From Saccharomonospora sp. NB11 (GTDB lineage: Bacteria; Actinomycetota; Actinomycetes; Mycobacteriales; Pseudonocardiaceae): a stretch of 64,000 bases of DNA. Below, in pieces: positions 1-9,618 of the stretch. Both the position numbers and the translations under genes were made by a program. Position 1 is the first letter of the stretch. The number at the start of each line of letters is the position of its first letter. Where the stretch lies: assembly GCF_015910535.1 (NCBI RefSeq), contig NZ_JACBJG010000005.1, positions 62,001 through 126,000 of the forward strand, in the 5' to 3' direction. The notes below the pieces were generated by a model, which saw only the letters and a program-made list of their open reading frames with translations, did not search any database and was not told the DNA's origin.

Positions 1-119
1 GGCGCGAAGTTCTCGGACGCGATCATCTCCAGCGTCGTCTGCTGGCGATGCAGCTCGGCGGCGACCTGCGCGGCGACCTCCGGGTCGACCGTGGCGAGGT
101 CGGCGTCGAACGAATTCAT
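1..119 (-). CDS. glyA: Serine hydroxymethyltransferase, N-terminal part (runs off the window)
   Basis: The first 39 or so codons are visible, starting at the ATG complementary to 117-119 and running out of the window at base 1. The translation contains [17 protein letters not shown], the N-terminal signature of serine hydroxymethyltransferase, the PLP enzyme that interconverts serine and glycine with tetrahydrofolate in the cytoplasm. It starts one base after the gcvH stop codon, so it is the last visible gene of the gcvP-gcvT-gcvH-glyA operon. Placing it here lets the cell convert glycine-derived methylene-tetrahydrofolate plus a second glycine to serine. The catalytic lysine is outside the window. 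The alternative of another fold-type I PLP enzyme is unlikely given the motif and the neighbours. Confidence 0.9.
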   Translation of the reverse strand, partial: MNSFDADLATVDPEVAAQVAAELHRQQTTLEMIASENFA

Positions 120-120
120 G

Positions 121-513
121 TCAGCCCTCCTGAATCAGTGCGGCGTAGGCGTCGGCGTCGAGCAGCTCCGGCACCGACTCGGCGCGGACCTTGAACAGCC
201 AGCCCGCGTCGTAGGGGTCGGAGTTTACGGTCTCGGGCGAGTCCACGACGGACTCGTTGATCTCGACGACCTCGCCGGTCACCGGCGCGTACAGCTCGCT
301 GACGGACTTGGTCGACTCGATCTCGCCACACACCTCACCCGCCGTGACGGTACTACCCGTCTCCGGAAGGTCGACGAAGACCACGTCGCCCAGCGACTCG
401 GCCGCGAACGCGGTGACGCCGACCGTCACGATCTCGTCACTTCCGGTGCGAAGCCACTCGTGCTCGCGGCTGTAACGAAGGTCCTGCGGGATGTTCGTGG
501 GCGTCTGGGACAA
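121..513 (-). CDS. gcvH: Glycine cleavage system H protein
   Basis: This 130-residue protein is the lipoyl carrier of the glycine cleavage complex, shuttling the aminomethyl group between the P, T and L proteins. The lipoylation motif ESTKSVSE places the modified lysine at residue 69, and the YSREHEWL motif near residue 14 is typical of GcvH. The length matches the family (about 125-130 residues). The ATG start lies 5 bp after the gcvT stop and the stop is one base before glyA, so it is translated from the polycistronic gcv mRNA under the glycine riboswitch upstream of gcvP. No lipoyl synthase gene is in the window. Confidence 0.97.
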   Translation of the reverse strand: MSQTPTNIPQDLRYSREHEWLRTGSDEIVTVGVTAFAAESLGDVVFVDLPETGSTVTAGEVCGEIESTKSVSELYAPVTGEVVEINESVVDSPETVNSDPYDAGWLFKVRAESVPELLDADAYAALIQEG

Positions 514-518
514 CGGAG

Positions 519-1643
519 TCAGCCTTTCGTGGAGGGACGCTTGTAGAAGGGCAGGGACACGACGTCGACGGTGGCCGCACGGCCGCGGACGTCGACGGAC
601 AGGGTCGTTCCGGGCTCGGCGACGTCCCGGGCGACGTACGCCATCGCGATCGGGTAGCCGAGCGTCGGCGACAACGCACCACTCGTGACCTCGCCGACCT
701 CACGGTCACCGTCGAGGACACGGTAGCCGTGACGCGGGGCACGCCGCCCCTCGCCACGCAGACCCACCAGGACGACGTCGGGCTCGCCGACGCGCTCCAG
801 GGCGGACCGGCCCACGAAGTCGCCGGGCTTGTCGAACTTGACGATCCGGCCGAGGTTGGCGTGGAACGGGGTCCGTTCGGGGGTCAGCTCGTTGCCGTAC
901 AGGGGCATCCCCGCTTCGAGGCGGAGCGTGTCGCGGCACGCCAGGCCCGCGGGCACCAGGCCGTGGGAGGCGCCGACCTCGGCGAGCCGCCGCCACGTGT
1001 CGACGGCCGCGGTGGGACCGTCACCGGTGTCGACGAACAGCTCGAAGCCGTCCTCGCCGGTGTAACCGGTGCGGGCCAGCAGCACCTCGTGTCCGGCGAC
1101 GGTGGCGCGCATGCTCGCGTAGTAGCGCAACCCGTCGAGCTCGGCGCCGGTGGCCTCGGCCACGACGGCCGCCGAGGCCGGACCCTGCACGGCGACGAGC
1201 GCGGTGCGGGCGCTGAGGTCGGTGACGGTCGCGTCGAACTTCTCGCTCCGCTCACGCAGGGCGTCGAACACCAGCGCGGCGTTGCCCGCGTTGGCGACCA
1301 CGAGGTAGCGCTCCTCGGCAAGGCGGTAGACGACGAGGTCGTCGAGCACACCGCCGTCGACGTCGCACAGCATCGTGTACCGCGCGCGACCGACCGCGAC
1401 GGCCGACAGGGTGCCGACCAGCGCGTAGTCCATCGCCTGCGCGGCCTCGGGGCCGCTGACCTCGATCTCGCCCATGTGCGAGAGGTCGAACTGACCGGCC
1501 GCCTCGCGCACCGCACGGTGCTCGGCCAGGTCGCTGGAGTACCGGACGGGCATCGACCAGCCCGCGAACTCGGTGAACGACGCACCGAGTTCGGCGTGCA
1601 CGTCGTGCAGTGGGGTGGTCGACGGCTGAGACGTTGCGGTCAC
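519..1643 (-). CDS. gcvT: Glycine cleavage system T protein (aminomethyltransferase)
   Basis: This 374-residue protein transfers the methylene group from the aminomethyl-lipoyl H protein to tetrahydrofolate and releases ammonia. The N-terminal half carries the GcvT folate-binding fold ([12 protein letters not shown] near residue 24, [11 protein letters not shown] near residue 46). The C-terminal half has the barrel domain ending in [17 protein letters not shown] chose the GTG start at 1643 because it forms a GTGA overlap with the gcvP stop, which implies translational coupling. The open frame extends far upstream inside gcvP, but that part is a shadow. Length fits the family (about 365-375). 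Confidence 0.96.
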   Translation of the reverse strand: MTATSQPSTTPLHDVHAELGASFTEFAGWSMPVRYSSDLAEHRAVREAAGQFDLSHMGEIEVSGPEAAQAMDYALVGTLSAVAVGRARYTMLCDVDGGVLDDLVVYRLAEERYLVVANAGNAALVFDALRERSEKFDATVTDLSARTALVAVQGPASAAVVAEATGAELDGLRYYASMRATVAGHEVLLARTGYTGEDGFELFVDTGDGPTAAVDTWRRLAEVGASHGLVPAGLACRDTLRLEAGMPLYGNELTPERTPFHANLGRIVKFDKPGDFVGRSALERVGEPDVVLVGLRGEGRRAPRHGYRVLDGDREVGEVTSGALSPTLGYPIAMAYVARDVAEPGTTLSVDVRGRAATVDVVSLPFYKRPSTKG

Positions 1644-4513
1644 GACACCGAACCTGCGCTTTCGTAGGAGGAGACGGGCGGACAGGAGCAGACGAGATTG
1701 CGGTCGCCGTAGGCGCCTTCGATGCGCCGGACCGGAGACCAGTACTTGCCCTTCGGCGAGGTGTGGCCCGGGTACACGGCGGTGCGCCGGTCGTAGGGCA
1801 GAGTCCAGTCCCCGGCGAGCTGCTCGGCGGTGTGCGGAGCGTTGCGCAACGGGCTGTCCTCGACCGGCCAGGTGCCGTTGGCGACCTCGTCGATCTCCCG
1901 GCGGATGGCGATCATCGCCTCGCAGAACCGGTCGAGCTCGGCGAGGTCCTCGCTCTCGGTGGGCTCCACCATGAGCGTGCCCGGCACCGGGAACGACATC
2001 GTCGGGGCGTGGAAGCCGTAGTCGATGAGCCGCTTGGCGACGTCGTCGACGGTGACGCCGGTCTGCTTGGTCAACGCACGCAGGTCGAGGATGCACTCGT
2101 GGGCCACGAGCCCGTCCTGTCCGGTGTAGAGCACCGGGTAGTGCGGCGCGAGCCGCGCGGCGACGTAGTTGGCGTTCAGCACCGCGACCTTGGTCGCCTC
2201 CGTGAGCCCGGCCGCGCCCATCATGCGCACGTAAGCCCACGAGATCGGCAGGATCGACGCCGACCCGAACGGGGCCGCCGAAATGGGTCCGACTCCGGTC
2301 TCGGGTCCGGCCTCGGCCGCGAGCGGGTGGTTGGGCAGGTACGGCGCGAGGTGCGCGCGCACCGCCACCGGGCCGACGCCGGGCCCGCCACCGCCGTGGG
2401 GGATGCAGAACGTCTTGTGCAGGTTCAGGTGGGAGACGTCGCCGCCGAACTCGCCGGGCTTGGCCAGCCCCAGCAGCGCGTTGAGGTTCGCGCCGTCGAC
2501 GTAGACCTGGCCGCCCGCCTCGTGCACGATCTCGGCCAGCTCGCCGATGCCGGTCTCGTAGACGCCGTGCGTGGACGGGTAGGTGACCATGATCGCCGCG
2601 AGCGTGTCGCGGTGGGCGGCCACCTTGGCGCGCAGGTCGTCGAGATCCACGTCGCCGTCGGCGGTGCATGCCACGACGACCACGCGCATCCCGGCCAGCA
2701 CGGCCGACGCCGCGTTGGTGCCGTGGGCCGACGACGGGATCAGGCACACGTCGCGCTCGGGTTGGCCGTTGGCGCGGTGGTAGGCGCGGATCGCGAGCAG
2801 CCCGGCCAGCTCGCCCTGGCTGCCCGCGTTGGGCTGGAGCGAGACGCTGTCGTAGCCGGTGACCTCGGCCAGCCACCGCGAGAGCTGCGCGACGAGTTCG
2901 CGGTAGCCCTCGGCGTCCTCGGCGGGCACGAACGGGTGGATGTTCGCGAACTCCGGCCAGGTGACGGGCTCCATCTCGGTGGTGGCGTTCAACTTCATCG
3001 TGCACGAGCCGAGCGGAATCATGCCGCGGTCGAGCGCGTAGTCGGCGTCGGAGAGCCTGCGCAGGTACCGCAGCATCGCGGTCTCCGACCGGTACGAGTG
3101 GAAGACCTCGTGGGTGAGGTACTCGTCGGTGCGGTCGAGACCGGCCGGGAACGCCGTCCGCGTCGCCGGCTCCGGCGTGGCGTCGACGCCGAACGCGCCG
3201 AGCACCGTGGCCAGCACCTCCGGTGTCGTGACCTCGTCGCAGGCCACGCGCACGTGGTCGGCGTCCACCCGGCCGAGGTTCACGCCCGCCTCCCGGGCGG
3301 CGGCCAGCACCGCGTCCGCCCGGCCGGGCACGCGGGCGAGCACGGTGTCGAAGAAGTGCTCGTGCACCACCTCGACGCCGCCGGAGCGCAGGGCGTCGGC
3401 CAACGTCACCGCGTGCCGGTGCACCCGCTCGGCGATGCTGCGCAGCCCCTCGGGGCCGTGGTAGACGGCGTACATCGACGCCATGACGGCGAGCAGCACC
3501 TGCGCGGTGCAGATGTTGCTGGTGGCCTTCTCGCGTCGGATGTGCTGCTCGCGGGTCTGCAGCGCGAGCCGGTACGCGGGAGCTCCCGCCGCGTCGATCG
3601 ACACGCCGACGAGCCTGCCGGGCAGCGACCGCTCCAGACCGGAACGTACGGCGAGGTACCCGGCGTGCGGACCGCCGTACCCGAGCGGGACACCGAAGCG
3701 CTGCGTGGTCCCGGCCGCGACGTCGGCACCGAAGTCGCCGGGCGACGTCAGCAGGGTGAGCGCGAGCAGGTCGGCGGCCATGCAGTACAACGCCTTGACC
3801 GCCTTCGCCGCCTCGCCGATCTCGCGGTAGAAGTCGGGCTCGCGCACCACACCGGACGCGCCCGGGTACTGCACGACGACGCCGAAGAAGTCCTCGGGCA
3901 GCCCCTGCGACAGGTCCCGCACGTCGACCTCGACACCCACCGCCTGCGCGCGGGTGCGGACCACGGCGATCGTCTGCGGCAGGCACTCGGCGTCGACGAC
4001 CACCCTGTCGGACTTCGACTTCGACGCGCGCTTCATCAACATCACGGCCTCCGCCACGGCCGTGCCCTCATCGAGCAGGGACGCGTTCGCGGTGGTCAGG
4101 CCCGTGAGGTCGGCGACGGCGGTCTGGAAGTTGAGCAGCGCCTCCAGTCGGCCCTGCGAGATCTCCGGCTGGTACGGCGTGTAGGCCGTGTACCAGGCCG
4201 GGTTCTCCAGCACGTTGCGGCGGATGACGGCCGGGGTGACGGTGTCGTAGTAGCCGAGCCCGATCATCTGGGTCATGGGCCGGTTGCGGGCGGCGAGCTC
4301 GCGCAGCTCGGCGATGGCCTGCTCCTCCGAGGCGGGTGCGGGCAACCGCAGCTCGCCCTCGGTACGGATCGAGCCCGGCACGGCGGCCGCCACGAGTGCG
4401 TCGACACTGCCGAACCCGCACTCGGCCACCATCTTGGCCTGTTCGGAGGGTCCCGGGCCGATGTGCCGGGAGGCGAAGACCGGCGTCGGGGACGACGGGG
4501 GTGACACGGACAT
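1640..4513 (-). CDS. gcvP: Glycine dehydrogenase (decarboxylating), P protein
   Basis: This 957-residue PLP enzyme decarboxylates glycine and loads the aminomethyl group onto lipoyl-GcvH. It is the long homodimeric form, with both halves in one chain: an N-terminal half beginning FASRHIGPG near residue 10, and a C-terminal half with [16 protein letters not shown]. The PLP lysine there is residue 700, close to its position in other long GcvP proteins. The ATG at 4513 is preferred over one 36 bp upstream because AAGGAG lies 7 bases in front of it. It is the first gene of gcvP-gcvT-gcvH-glyA, immediately downstream of a tandem glycine riboswitch, so expression should rise with glycine. Confidence 0.97.
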   Translation of the reverse strand: MSVSPPSSPTPVFASRHIGPGPSEQAKMVAECGFGSVDALVAAAVPGSIRTEGELRLPAPASEEQAIAELRELAARNRPMTQMIGLGYYDTVTPAVIRRNVLENPAWYTAYTPYQPEISQGRLEALLNFQTAVADLTGLTTANASLLDEGTAVAEAVMLMKRASKSKSDRVVVDAECLPQTIAVVRTRAQAVGVEVDVRDLSQGLPEDFFGVVVQYPGASGVVREPDFYREIGEAAKAVKALYCMAADLLALTLLTSPGDFGADVAAGTTQRFGVPLGYGGPHAGYLAVRSGLERSLPGRLVGVSIDAAGAPAYRLALQTREQHIRREKATSNICTAQVLLAVMASMYAVYHGPEGLRSIAERVHRHAVTLADALRSGGVEVVHEHFFDTVLARVPGRADAVLAAAREAGVNLGRVDADHVRVACDEVTTPEVLATVLGAFGVDATPEPATRTAFPAGLDRTDEYLTHEVFHSYRSETAMLRYLRRLSDADYALDRGMIPLGSCTMKLNATTEMEPVTWPEFANIHPFVPAEDAEGYRELVAQLSRWLAEVTGYDSVSLQPNAGSQGELAGLLAIRAYHRANGQPERDVCLIPSSAHGTNAASAVLAGMRVVVVACTADGDVDLDDLRAKVAAHRDTLAAIMVTYPSTHGVYETGIGELAEIVHEAGGQVYVDGANLNALLGLAKPGEFGGDVSHLNLHKTFCIPHGGGGPGVGPVAVRAHLAPYLPNHPLAAEAGPETGVGPISAAPFGSASILPISWAYVRMMGAAGLTEATKVAVLNANYVAARLAPHYPVLYTGQDGLVAHECILDLRALTKQTGVTVDDVAKRLIDYGFHAPTMSFPVPGTLMVEPTESEDLAELDRFCEAMIAIRREIDEVANGTWPVEDSPLRNAPHTAEQLAGDWTLPYDRRTAVYPGHTSPKGKYWSPVRRIEGAYGDRNLVCSCPPVSSYESAGSVS

Positions 4514-4562
4514 GGGAGCTCCTTCTCGCCGTACCACAGGGCTACCCACCCTGTGCTGGGAA

Positions 4563-4750
4563 CTCCCCCTCTGTCATGGGCACCTGAGAGTTTCACCGCG
4601 CGCGAAGCGCGGCTTACACCTTGGGTGAGGCGCGCGGAGCGCCTGCTTTCCAGAGTGGCCTCGCCGCAAGCGGTAGGTGGACCTGAGAGATTGTGGGGCG
4701 TTTGCTCCTTCGGTGCCCCGCCACGAGTACGGGGACTCTCCCGCTCGGGT
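4563..4750 (-). promoter_or_regulatory. Tandem glycine riboswitch controlling gcvP
   Basis: Read on the minus strand, two consecutive copies of the glycine aptamer are visible. The first begins GGGAGAGTCC (about 4747) and contains GGCACCGAAGGAGCAAAC and ATCTCTCAGG (about 4680-4715). The second ends with GTGAAACTCTCAGGTGCCC followed by an ACAGAGGGG tail (about 4564-4598). The GCCGAAGGAGCAA and CTCTCAGG blocks are the hallmark conserved elements of this class. The pair sits about 50 bp upstream of the gcvP start, so it is best read as a cooperative glycine-responsive switch. The 4751-4976 stretch beyond it holds the presumed promoter (a weak TGGACT / TACGGT pair on the minus strand near 4797-4825) and no gene. 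Confidence 0.93.
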
Positions 4751-4976
4751 TCGATCGGCCGCGATATCCAGTTGTGCGTGCGGTTGTCGAGCTGACCGTA
4801 CCGAGCGCGTCGGGGTCAGTCCACAACGTGCAGTGAACGGTGACGCAGACCGCTCTGCCGCGACGCTACCCCGGAGCGTTCCACCCCGGACACCGGAGCG
4901 CGTCGGGCACGGCGCGACCGGGTGATCGCGTTGCTCGACACGGGCACCGCCCGCCGCGCACCATTCCGGTTCGCGG

Positions 4977-5753
4977 CTACCGGACGCCGACCACCGTCAG
5001 CGTCGCGCCGCTGTCGCGGACCCGCCGCTGTTCGGCCACCGGAAGCCCGTCGTCCGCGAGCACCAGGTCGAAGTCAGCCAACGGCGCCAACGCGTACAGG
5101 CCGTCCCGGGTGAACTTCGTGTGGTCGACGAGCAGCACCGAGCGCGACGCCGAGGCCAGCATCGCGCGCTTGACCTGCACCGTGGCTTGGGAGTGGTGGT
5201 AGCAGCGGTTGCCCGCGACCGCCGTGGTCGACATGAAGAACGTGTCGGCCCTGACCTTGGCCACGCCCTCCGCCGTGTAGAGCCCGAGGAAGGCGTCGTA
5301 GGCGGGGAAGTACTCGCCGCCGAGCGCGATGAGCGTGATGCCGGGGACGCCCGCGAGCATGGTCACGACCGGTTGGAAGTAGGTGATGACCGTCAGTGGT
5401 GCCCGCTCGGCGAGGCGCTCCGCGAGGTACAGGCACGTGGTGCTCTCGTCGAGCATCACGGTGTCCCCGGGTCGCACCTGCTCCAGGGCCGCGGCGGCGA
5501 GTGCGCTCTTCTCACGGGCCATCGCGGTGCGGCGTTGCGCGATGTCGCCGTGGAACGTCTCCGACGGTGCGGCGGTCGCCCCGCCCCGCACTCGCGCAAG
5601 CCAGCCTTCGCGCTGCAACGCATCGAGGTCACGGTGGATCGTCATCACGCTGACGCCGAACTCCTCGGCCAGCGCCGACGCCCGTACGAAGCCCTCGGCC
5701 CTGACCCGGTCCCTGATCAATGCGCGCCGTCGCGATCGGATCGTGCCGCCCAT
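4977..5753 (-). CDS. DeoR-family transcriptional regulator of sugar metabolism
   Basis: This 258-residue protein has an N-terminal winged helix-turn-helix (about residues 18-55, with RASALAEEFGVSVMTIHRDL and the GWLARVRGGAT wing). A DeoR C-terminal sensor domain of the phosphosugar isomerase-like fold follows (VMLDESTTC, LIALGGEYFP, VLLVDHTKF). Regulators of this type usually bind a sugar phosphate. It is transcribed divergently from two FGGY carbohydrate kinases, which it probably represses; the shared 203-bp intergenic region carries paired TGTGA-type repeats. I chose the ATG at 5753 because the residues before it do not resemble the family. Which sugar phosphate it senses cannot be read from the sequence. 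Confidence 0.9.
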   Translation of the reverse strand: MGGTIRSRRRALIRDRVRAEGFVRASALAEEFGVSVMTIHRDLDALQREGWLARVRGGATAAPSETFHGDIAQRRTAMAREKSALAAAALEQVRPGDTVMLDESTTCLYLAERLAERAPLTVITYFQPVVTMLAGVPGITLIALGGEYFPAYDAFLGLYTAEGVAKVRADTFFMSTTAVAGNRCYHHSQATVQVKRAMLASASRSVLLVDHTKFTRDGLYALAPLADFDLVLADDGLPVAEQRRVRDSGATLTVVGVR

Positions 5754-5762
5754 GTCGCTCCA

Positions 5763-5854
5763 GTGTGAAGAAATGTGAGGTTTCGCGCACCGAGTTCCCG
5801 GAGCCACGCACTCTACCAGCGAAGACGGTGTCATCCGGGGTCACGTCTTCACAC
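5763..5854. promoter_or_regulatory. Candidate DeoR-type operator pair in the divergent promoter region
   Basis: GTGTGAAGA at 5763-5771 has an exact 9-bp inverted match, TCTTCACAC, at 5846-5854. Each copy is part of a direct repeat of a TGTGA-like half site about one helical turn apart: TGTGA at 5764 and 5774, TCACG at 5841 and TCACA at 5849 or so. The two sites face each other across the divergent promoters of the DeoR gene and the kinase operon. Direct half-site repeats are common for DeoR-family proteins, so this is a plausible operator, but no binding evidence exists in the sequence itself. Confidence 0.4.
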
Positions 5855-5956
5855 GCCGGCGCCCGGAACGGCGTGGGAATGGGAGCGAGCCGTTGCCCGG
5901 GCCGCGTCGGCGGAGTGTGCTGGACGCGCGGTGGACCGTCGGACGAAGGAGGGCGG

Positions 5957-7432
5957 ATGTCGGCGATCGCGATCGACGCCGGGACGTCGCTGATCAAGGC
6001 GGTGGTCTTCGACGACGACGGGCGTGAGGTCGCGGTGGCCCGCCGGGAGACCGAGGTCCGCCGACCTCGACCCGGCTGGGCGGAACAGGACATGCGCTCC
6101 GTCTGGACGGCCGTGGTCGACGCGATCCGAGAGGTCGTGTCTGCCGCACGCGACGGAGTGCGCTTCCTCGCCCTAACCGCACAGGGCGACGGCTGCTGGC
6201 TGGTCGACGAGCATGGCGAACCCACCGGTCCCGCCATCCTGTGGTCCGACGGACGCGGCGCGCCGTTCGTGGACGACTGGCTGCGGGACGGGGTGGCCGA
6301 GCAGGCGTTCCGCCTCAACGGCTCGGTCGGCTTCGCCGGACTGCCGCACGCGATCCTGACGTGGCTGGGCGAGCACGATCCCGACCGCGTCCACGCCTCG
6401 TCGACCGCGCTGACCTGCGGCGGGTGGCTGTTCTCCCGCTTCACCGACGTGGTGGGCGTGGACTGCTCCGACGCCTCGGTGCCGTTCCTCGACCCGCGCA
6501 CCCGCGCGTACTCCCCCGAACTGCTGTCGCTGTTCGATCTCGACTGGGCCACCCCCCTGCTGCCGCGCGTTCTCGACGGCGCCGACACGACGGCCGGGCT
6601 GTCCCGCCGCGCGGCCGAGGAGCTGGGACTGCCGGAGGACACTCCGGTGGTGCTGGCGCCCTACGACGTGGCGTCGACGGCGCTGGGAGCGGGCTCCACG
6701 GAAGCCGGACTCGCGTGCACGATCCTCGGAACGACGCTGTGCACGGAGGTGTTCACCCCCTCGGTCGACACCTCGGGCACGCCGTCGGGGCTGACCCTGG
6801 TGCTCGGCTCCGGTCGCGACGTGGTGCGGGCCTTCCCGACCCTGGCCGGCACCGAGGTGCTCGCCTGGGCGTGTCGCCTGCTCGGGTTGAGCCACCCGCG
6901 CGAGGTGACCGCGCTGGCCGAGCACACCGCTCCCGGCGCGGCCGGACTCACGTTCCTGCCCTACCTCTCCCCCGCGGGCGAACGCGTGCCCTTCCTGGAC
7001 ACGGCCGCCCGTGGCACGTTCTGGGGGCTGTCCCTCGAACACGGCCGTGACGCGGTTGCCCGCGCCGTCCTCGAAGGGCTCACGACGGTCGTCAAGGACT
7101 GTCTCGACGCCACCACGGCGCAGGTCGACGAGCTGCGGGTCTGCGGAGGTGGGGCGAACAGCGAGCTGTGGTGTCGCCTCATCGCCGACGTCACCGGCGT
7201 GCGCGTCGTCCGCCCCGCCGACGGCGAGGTGGGAGCCAAGGGCGCGTTCCTCACCGGGCTCGTCGCCACCGGTGCCGAACCCGACCCGACCAGCGCGGCG
7301 ACCCGGCACGTCCGGACGGACCGCGTCTACGACCCCGAGCCGCGCCACGTCGAGCACTACGCCGAACAGTACGAACGGTTCCGCACGCTCCGTGAGATCT
7401 CCACGCGGGGCTGGCACCTCCCGACGCGGTGA
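5957..7432 (+). CDS. FGGY-family carbohydrate kinase (first of two)
   Basis: This 491-residue protein is an ATP-dependent sugar or polyol kinase of the FGGY superfamily. The N-terminal domain starts AIAIDAGTSLIKAVVFDDDG (phosphate-binding loop at about residues 5-18). The C-terminal domain has the LRVCGGGANSELWCRLIADV signature near residue 395-415, with the glycine-rich adenosine motif. It is closest in look to xylulokinase and erythritol-kinase-like members, but the substrate is not assignable. The ATG at 5957 is supported by a GAAGGAGGG ribosome-binding site; the frame is open upstream into the DeoR promoter region. It is followed 39 bp later by a second FGGY kinase and is divergent from the DeoR regulator, so all three probably serve one sugar. 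Confidence 0.9.
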   Translation: MSAIAIDAGTSLIKAVVFDDDGREVAVARRETEVRRPRPGWAEQDMRSVWTAVVDAIREVVSAARDGVRFLALTAQGDGCWLVDEHGEPTGPAILWSDGRGAPFVDDWLRDGVAEQAFRLNGSVGFAGLPHAILTWLGEHDPDRVHASSTALTCGGWLFSRFTDVVGVDCSDASVPFLDPRTRAYSPELLSLFDLDWATPLLPRVLDGADTTAGLSRRAAEELGLPEDTPVVLAPYDVASTALGAGSTEAGLACTILGTTLCTEVFTPSVDTSGTPSGLTLVLGSGRDVVRAFPTLAGTEVLAWACRLLGLSHPREVTALAEHTAPGAAGLTFLPYLSPAGERVPFLDTAARGTFWGLSLEHGRDAVARAVLEGLTTVVKDCLDATTAQVDELRVCGGGANSELWCRLIADVTGVRVVRPADGEVGAKGAFLTGLVATGAEPDPTSAATRHVRTDRVYDPEPRHVEHYAEQYERFRTLREISTRGWHLPTR

Positions 7433-7471
7433 CGGCCGCGCGAACCAGGCACGCGAACAGGAAGAGTCGAC

Positions 7472-8968
7472 ATGGCACCCAGCACGCACACCTCGCCCCC
7501 ACGCCCCGCGCCCGTGTGGCTCGGCCTCGACGTCGGGACCCAGAGCGTGCGCTGTGTGGCCACCGACCGGACCGGCGCCGTGGTGGCGAGCGCGTCCCGC
7601 CCGCTCCGCAGCCATCGGGAGGGACGCCGACACGAACAGGACCCGCAGCAGTGGTGGTCGGCACTCACCGCCGCCTGCGCCGAGGCGATGGCGACGGTGG
7701 GGACGCGCCCCGTGCGCGGGCTGTCGTTGTGCGCGACGTCGGGCACGATCCTGCTCGCCGACACCGAGTTGCGTCCGCTCACCCCGGCGTTGATGTACGA
7801 CGATGCACGCGCGGGCAACGAGGTGAGCCGCGTGCACGCGGCGGGCGCCGCGCTGTGGGAGCGGCTCGGCTACCGCCCCCAGGCCTCGTGGGCCCTGCCC
7901 AAGACCCTGTGGTTGCTGCGACACCATCCGCCGACGAACCGCACCCGCTTGCTCCACCAGGCCGACTACCTCACGGGCCGACTCGCCGGTCGGCTCACCG
8001 CGGTCGATTCGAGTCACGCGCTCAAGACCGGCTACGACCTCGACGGCGAGTGCTGGCCCGCCGACGTGGTCGACGCGCTCGACCTCCCGCCGCGCCTGCT
8101 GCCCGACGTGGTGCGCCCCGGCACCCCGATCGGCGAGGTGTGCGCCACCGCCGCCGAGGCCACGGGAATCCCGGCGGGCACACCGATCGTCGCGGGCATG
8201 ACCGACGGGTGCGCGTCCGTCCTCGGGTCCGGCACGTTCTCGGTGGGGTCGTGGAACAGCGTTCTCGGCACCACGCTCGTGCTCAAGGGCGTCACGGACC
8301 GTCGGCTGCACGACCCGCTCGGCGTGGTCTACTCGCACCGCGCCCCGGACGGCAACTGGCTTCCGGGCGGAGCGTCGAGTGTCGGCGCCGGGGTGCTCAG
8401 CGACCTCTTCGGCTCCGCCGACCTCGACCGACTCACCGCGCTCGCCGTCGACCGTCCTCAGTCGACACTGGTGACGTATCCGTTGGTGTCGCGGGGAGAA
8501 CGATTCCCGTTCGTCGCAGCCGAAGCCCGACGGTTCACGCTCGGCACGCCCGCCGACGACGTCGACGCCTACGCCGCCGTCCTGCGCGGGGTCGCCTTCG
8601 TCGAACGGCTCTGCTTCGACTACCTCGACCTGCTGGGGGCGCCGATCGACGGCACCCTCACCACGACCGGCGGCGGCGCACGCAACGACCACTGGACCCG
8701 ACTGCGCGCGACCACGCTCGGGCGTCCGCTCACCGTGCCGAGCGACGCCGATCCCGCGGTGGGCATGGCGCTGCTGGCGCGGTCGGCCGAGTCGTCGCTC
8801 GCCGAGGCCGCGCAGGAGACCGTCCGCGACACCGTGACCGTCGATCCCGTCCCCGCCGACGGGGACGTCCTCACGGAGGGCTACCTCGCCCTGGTCGACG
8901 CCTTGCGCGAGCGAGGCTGGCTGCCCACCGAACTGGCCGACCACGCACACCACCGGAGCACGCGATGA
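7472..8968 (+). CDS. FGGY-family carbohydrate kinase (second of two)
   Basis: This 498-residue FGGY kinase has the N-terminal motif VWLGLDVGTQSVRCVATD (about residues 15-32) and the C-terminal LTTTGGGARNDHWTRLRA signature near residue 395-412. It is a paralogue of the gene upstream, not a duplicate, since the two share only family motifs. An AGGAAGAG ribosome-binding site precedes the ATG. Its stop overlaps the start of the histidine phosphatase in ATGA, so the three genes form an operon. Two kinases with different motifs could act on two isomers of one sugar or polyol, or one may have another role. The first 16 residues (Pro- and Thr-rich) precede the fold. Confidence 0.9.
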   Translation: MAPSTHTSPPRPAPVWLGLDVGTQSVRCVATDRTGAVVASASRPLRSHREGRRHEQDPQQWWSALTAACAEAMATVGTRPVRGLSLCATSGTILLADTELRPLTPALMYDDARAGNEVSRVHAAGAALWERLGYRPQASWALPKTLWLLRHHPPTNRTRLLHQADYLTGRLAGRLTAVDSSHALKTGYDLDGECWPADVVDALDLPPRLLPDVVRPGTPIGEVCATAAEATGIPAGTPIVAGMTDGCASVLGSGTFSVGSWNSVLGTTLVLKGVTDRRLHDPLGVVYSHRAPDGNWLPGGASSVGAGVLSDLFGSADLDRLTALAVDRPQSTLVTYPLVSRGERFPFVAAEARRFTLGTPADDVDAYAAVLRGVAFVERLCFDYLDLLGAPIDGTLTTTGGGARNDHWTRLRATTLGRPLTVPSDADPAVGMALLARSAESSLAEAAQETVRDTVTVDPVPADGDVLTEGYLALVDALRERGWLPTELADHAHHRSTR

Positions 8969-9576
8969 CCGAACTCGTTCTCGTCCGCCACGGCGAAACC
9001 GTCTGGCACGACGGCAACCGCTACGCCGGCCGCACCGACGTGGCCTTGACCGACCATGGCAGGCGGCAGGCCGAGGTGCTGGGCGGCTGGTCGGCCACGG
9101 CCGAACTCGACGCGGTGTGGGTGTCGCCGCTGTCCCGCGCGCGGGAGACGGCCGAACCGGTCGCCCGCGCGACCGGGCTCGACCCGCACGTCGACGAGCG
9201 CATCGTCGAACTCGACTTCGGCCGGGGCGAAGGCCTCACCGCCGAGGAGATGAACCGCGACTTCCCCGAGGCGCGCGCCGCGTTCGTCGACGACCCCGTG
9301 ACGCACTACCTGCCCGGCGGGGAGGACCCGGTGCTCGCGGTGAAGCGGATGACGGGCTACGCCACCGACATCGCGCGCGAGCACCCCGACGGCCGGGTAC
9401 TCGTCGTCGGGCACTCCACGGCCCACCGTCTGCTGCTGTGCCACCTGCTGGGGTTGCCGCTGCGCTCGTACCGCTCGGTGTTCCCGGTGTTCCGCAACTG
9501 CGCCATCACCACGGTGCGCTGGGACGGGACGGGGCAGGCGGCGTTGCTGGAGTTCAACACCCCGGTGCAGTACTGA
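8965..9576 (+). CDS. Histidine phosphatase family protein (phosphoglycerate-mutase-like)
   Basis: This 203-residue protein has the branch-1 histidine phosphatase motif LVLVRHGETVW, with the phosphohistidine at residue 9, a conserved arginine in WVSPLSRARETAEP, and the second histidine in VVGHSTAHR at residue 150. It probably hydrolyses a phosphorylated sugar or other small phosphoester in the cytoplasm. It has no clear phosphoglycerate mutase signature, so a phosphatase role is more likely than a glycolytic one. The ATG overlaps the stop of the second FGGY kinase in ATGA. This suggests it removes or balances the sugar phosphate produced by the two kinases, which is an inference from context. 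Confidence 0.88.
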   Translation: MTELVLVRHGETVWHDGNRYAGRTDVALTDHGRRQAEVLGGWSATAELDAVWVSPLSRARETAEPVARATGLDPHVDERIVELDFGRGEGLTAEEMNRDFPEARAAFVDDPVTHYLPGGEDPVLAVKRMTGYATDIAREHPDGRVLVVGHSTAHRLLLCHLLGLPLRSYRSVFPVFRNCAITTVRWDGTGQAALLEFNTPVQY

Positions 9577-9577
9577 C

Positions 9578-9612
9578 CCGGGTCGCGGGCACGTGCGGTG
9601 TCCGCGACCCGG
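9578..9612. terminator. Hairpin between convergent genes, likely bidirectional terminator
   Basis: CCGGGTCGCGG at 9578-9588 pairs perfectly with CCGCGACCCGG at 9602-9612, an 11-bp GC-rich stem with a 13-nt loop. It starts two bases after the histidine phosphatase stop and ends 6 bases before the stop of the convergent phospholipase-D-like gene. There is no U-run, as is common in high-GC actinomycetes. Confidence 0.7.
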
Positions 9613-9618
9613 CACCGG

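Noticed and set aside
1610-4504. A 964-codon open frame on the plus strand opposite gcvP
   Set aside because: It is a GC-rich shadow with no start signal or family motif; gcvP on the minus strand has all motifs.
6173-8953. A 926-codon minus-strand open frame opposite the two FGGY kinases
   Set aside because: Shadow of high-GC coding DNA; no domain, and the kinases are unambiguous.
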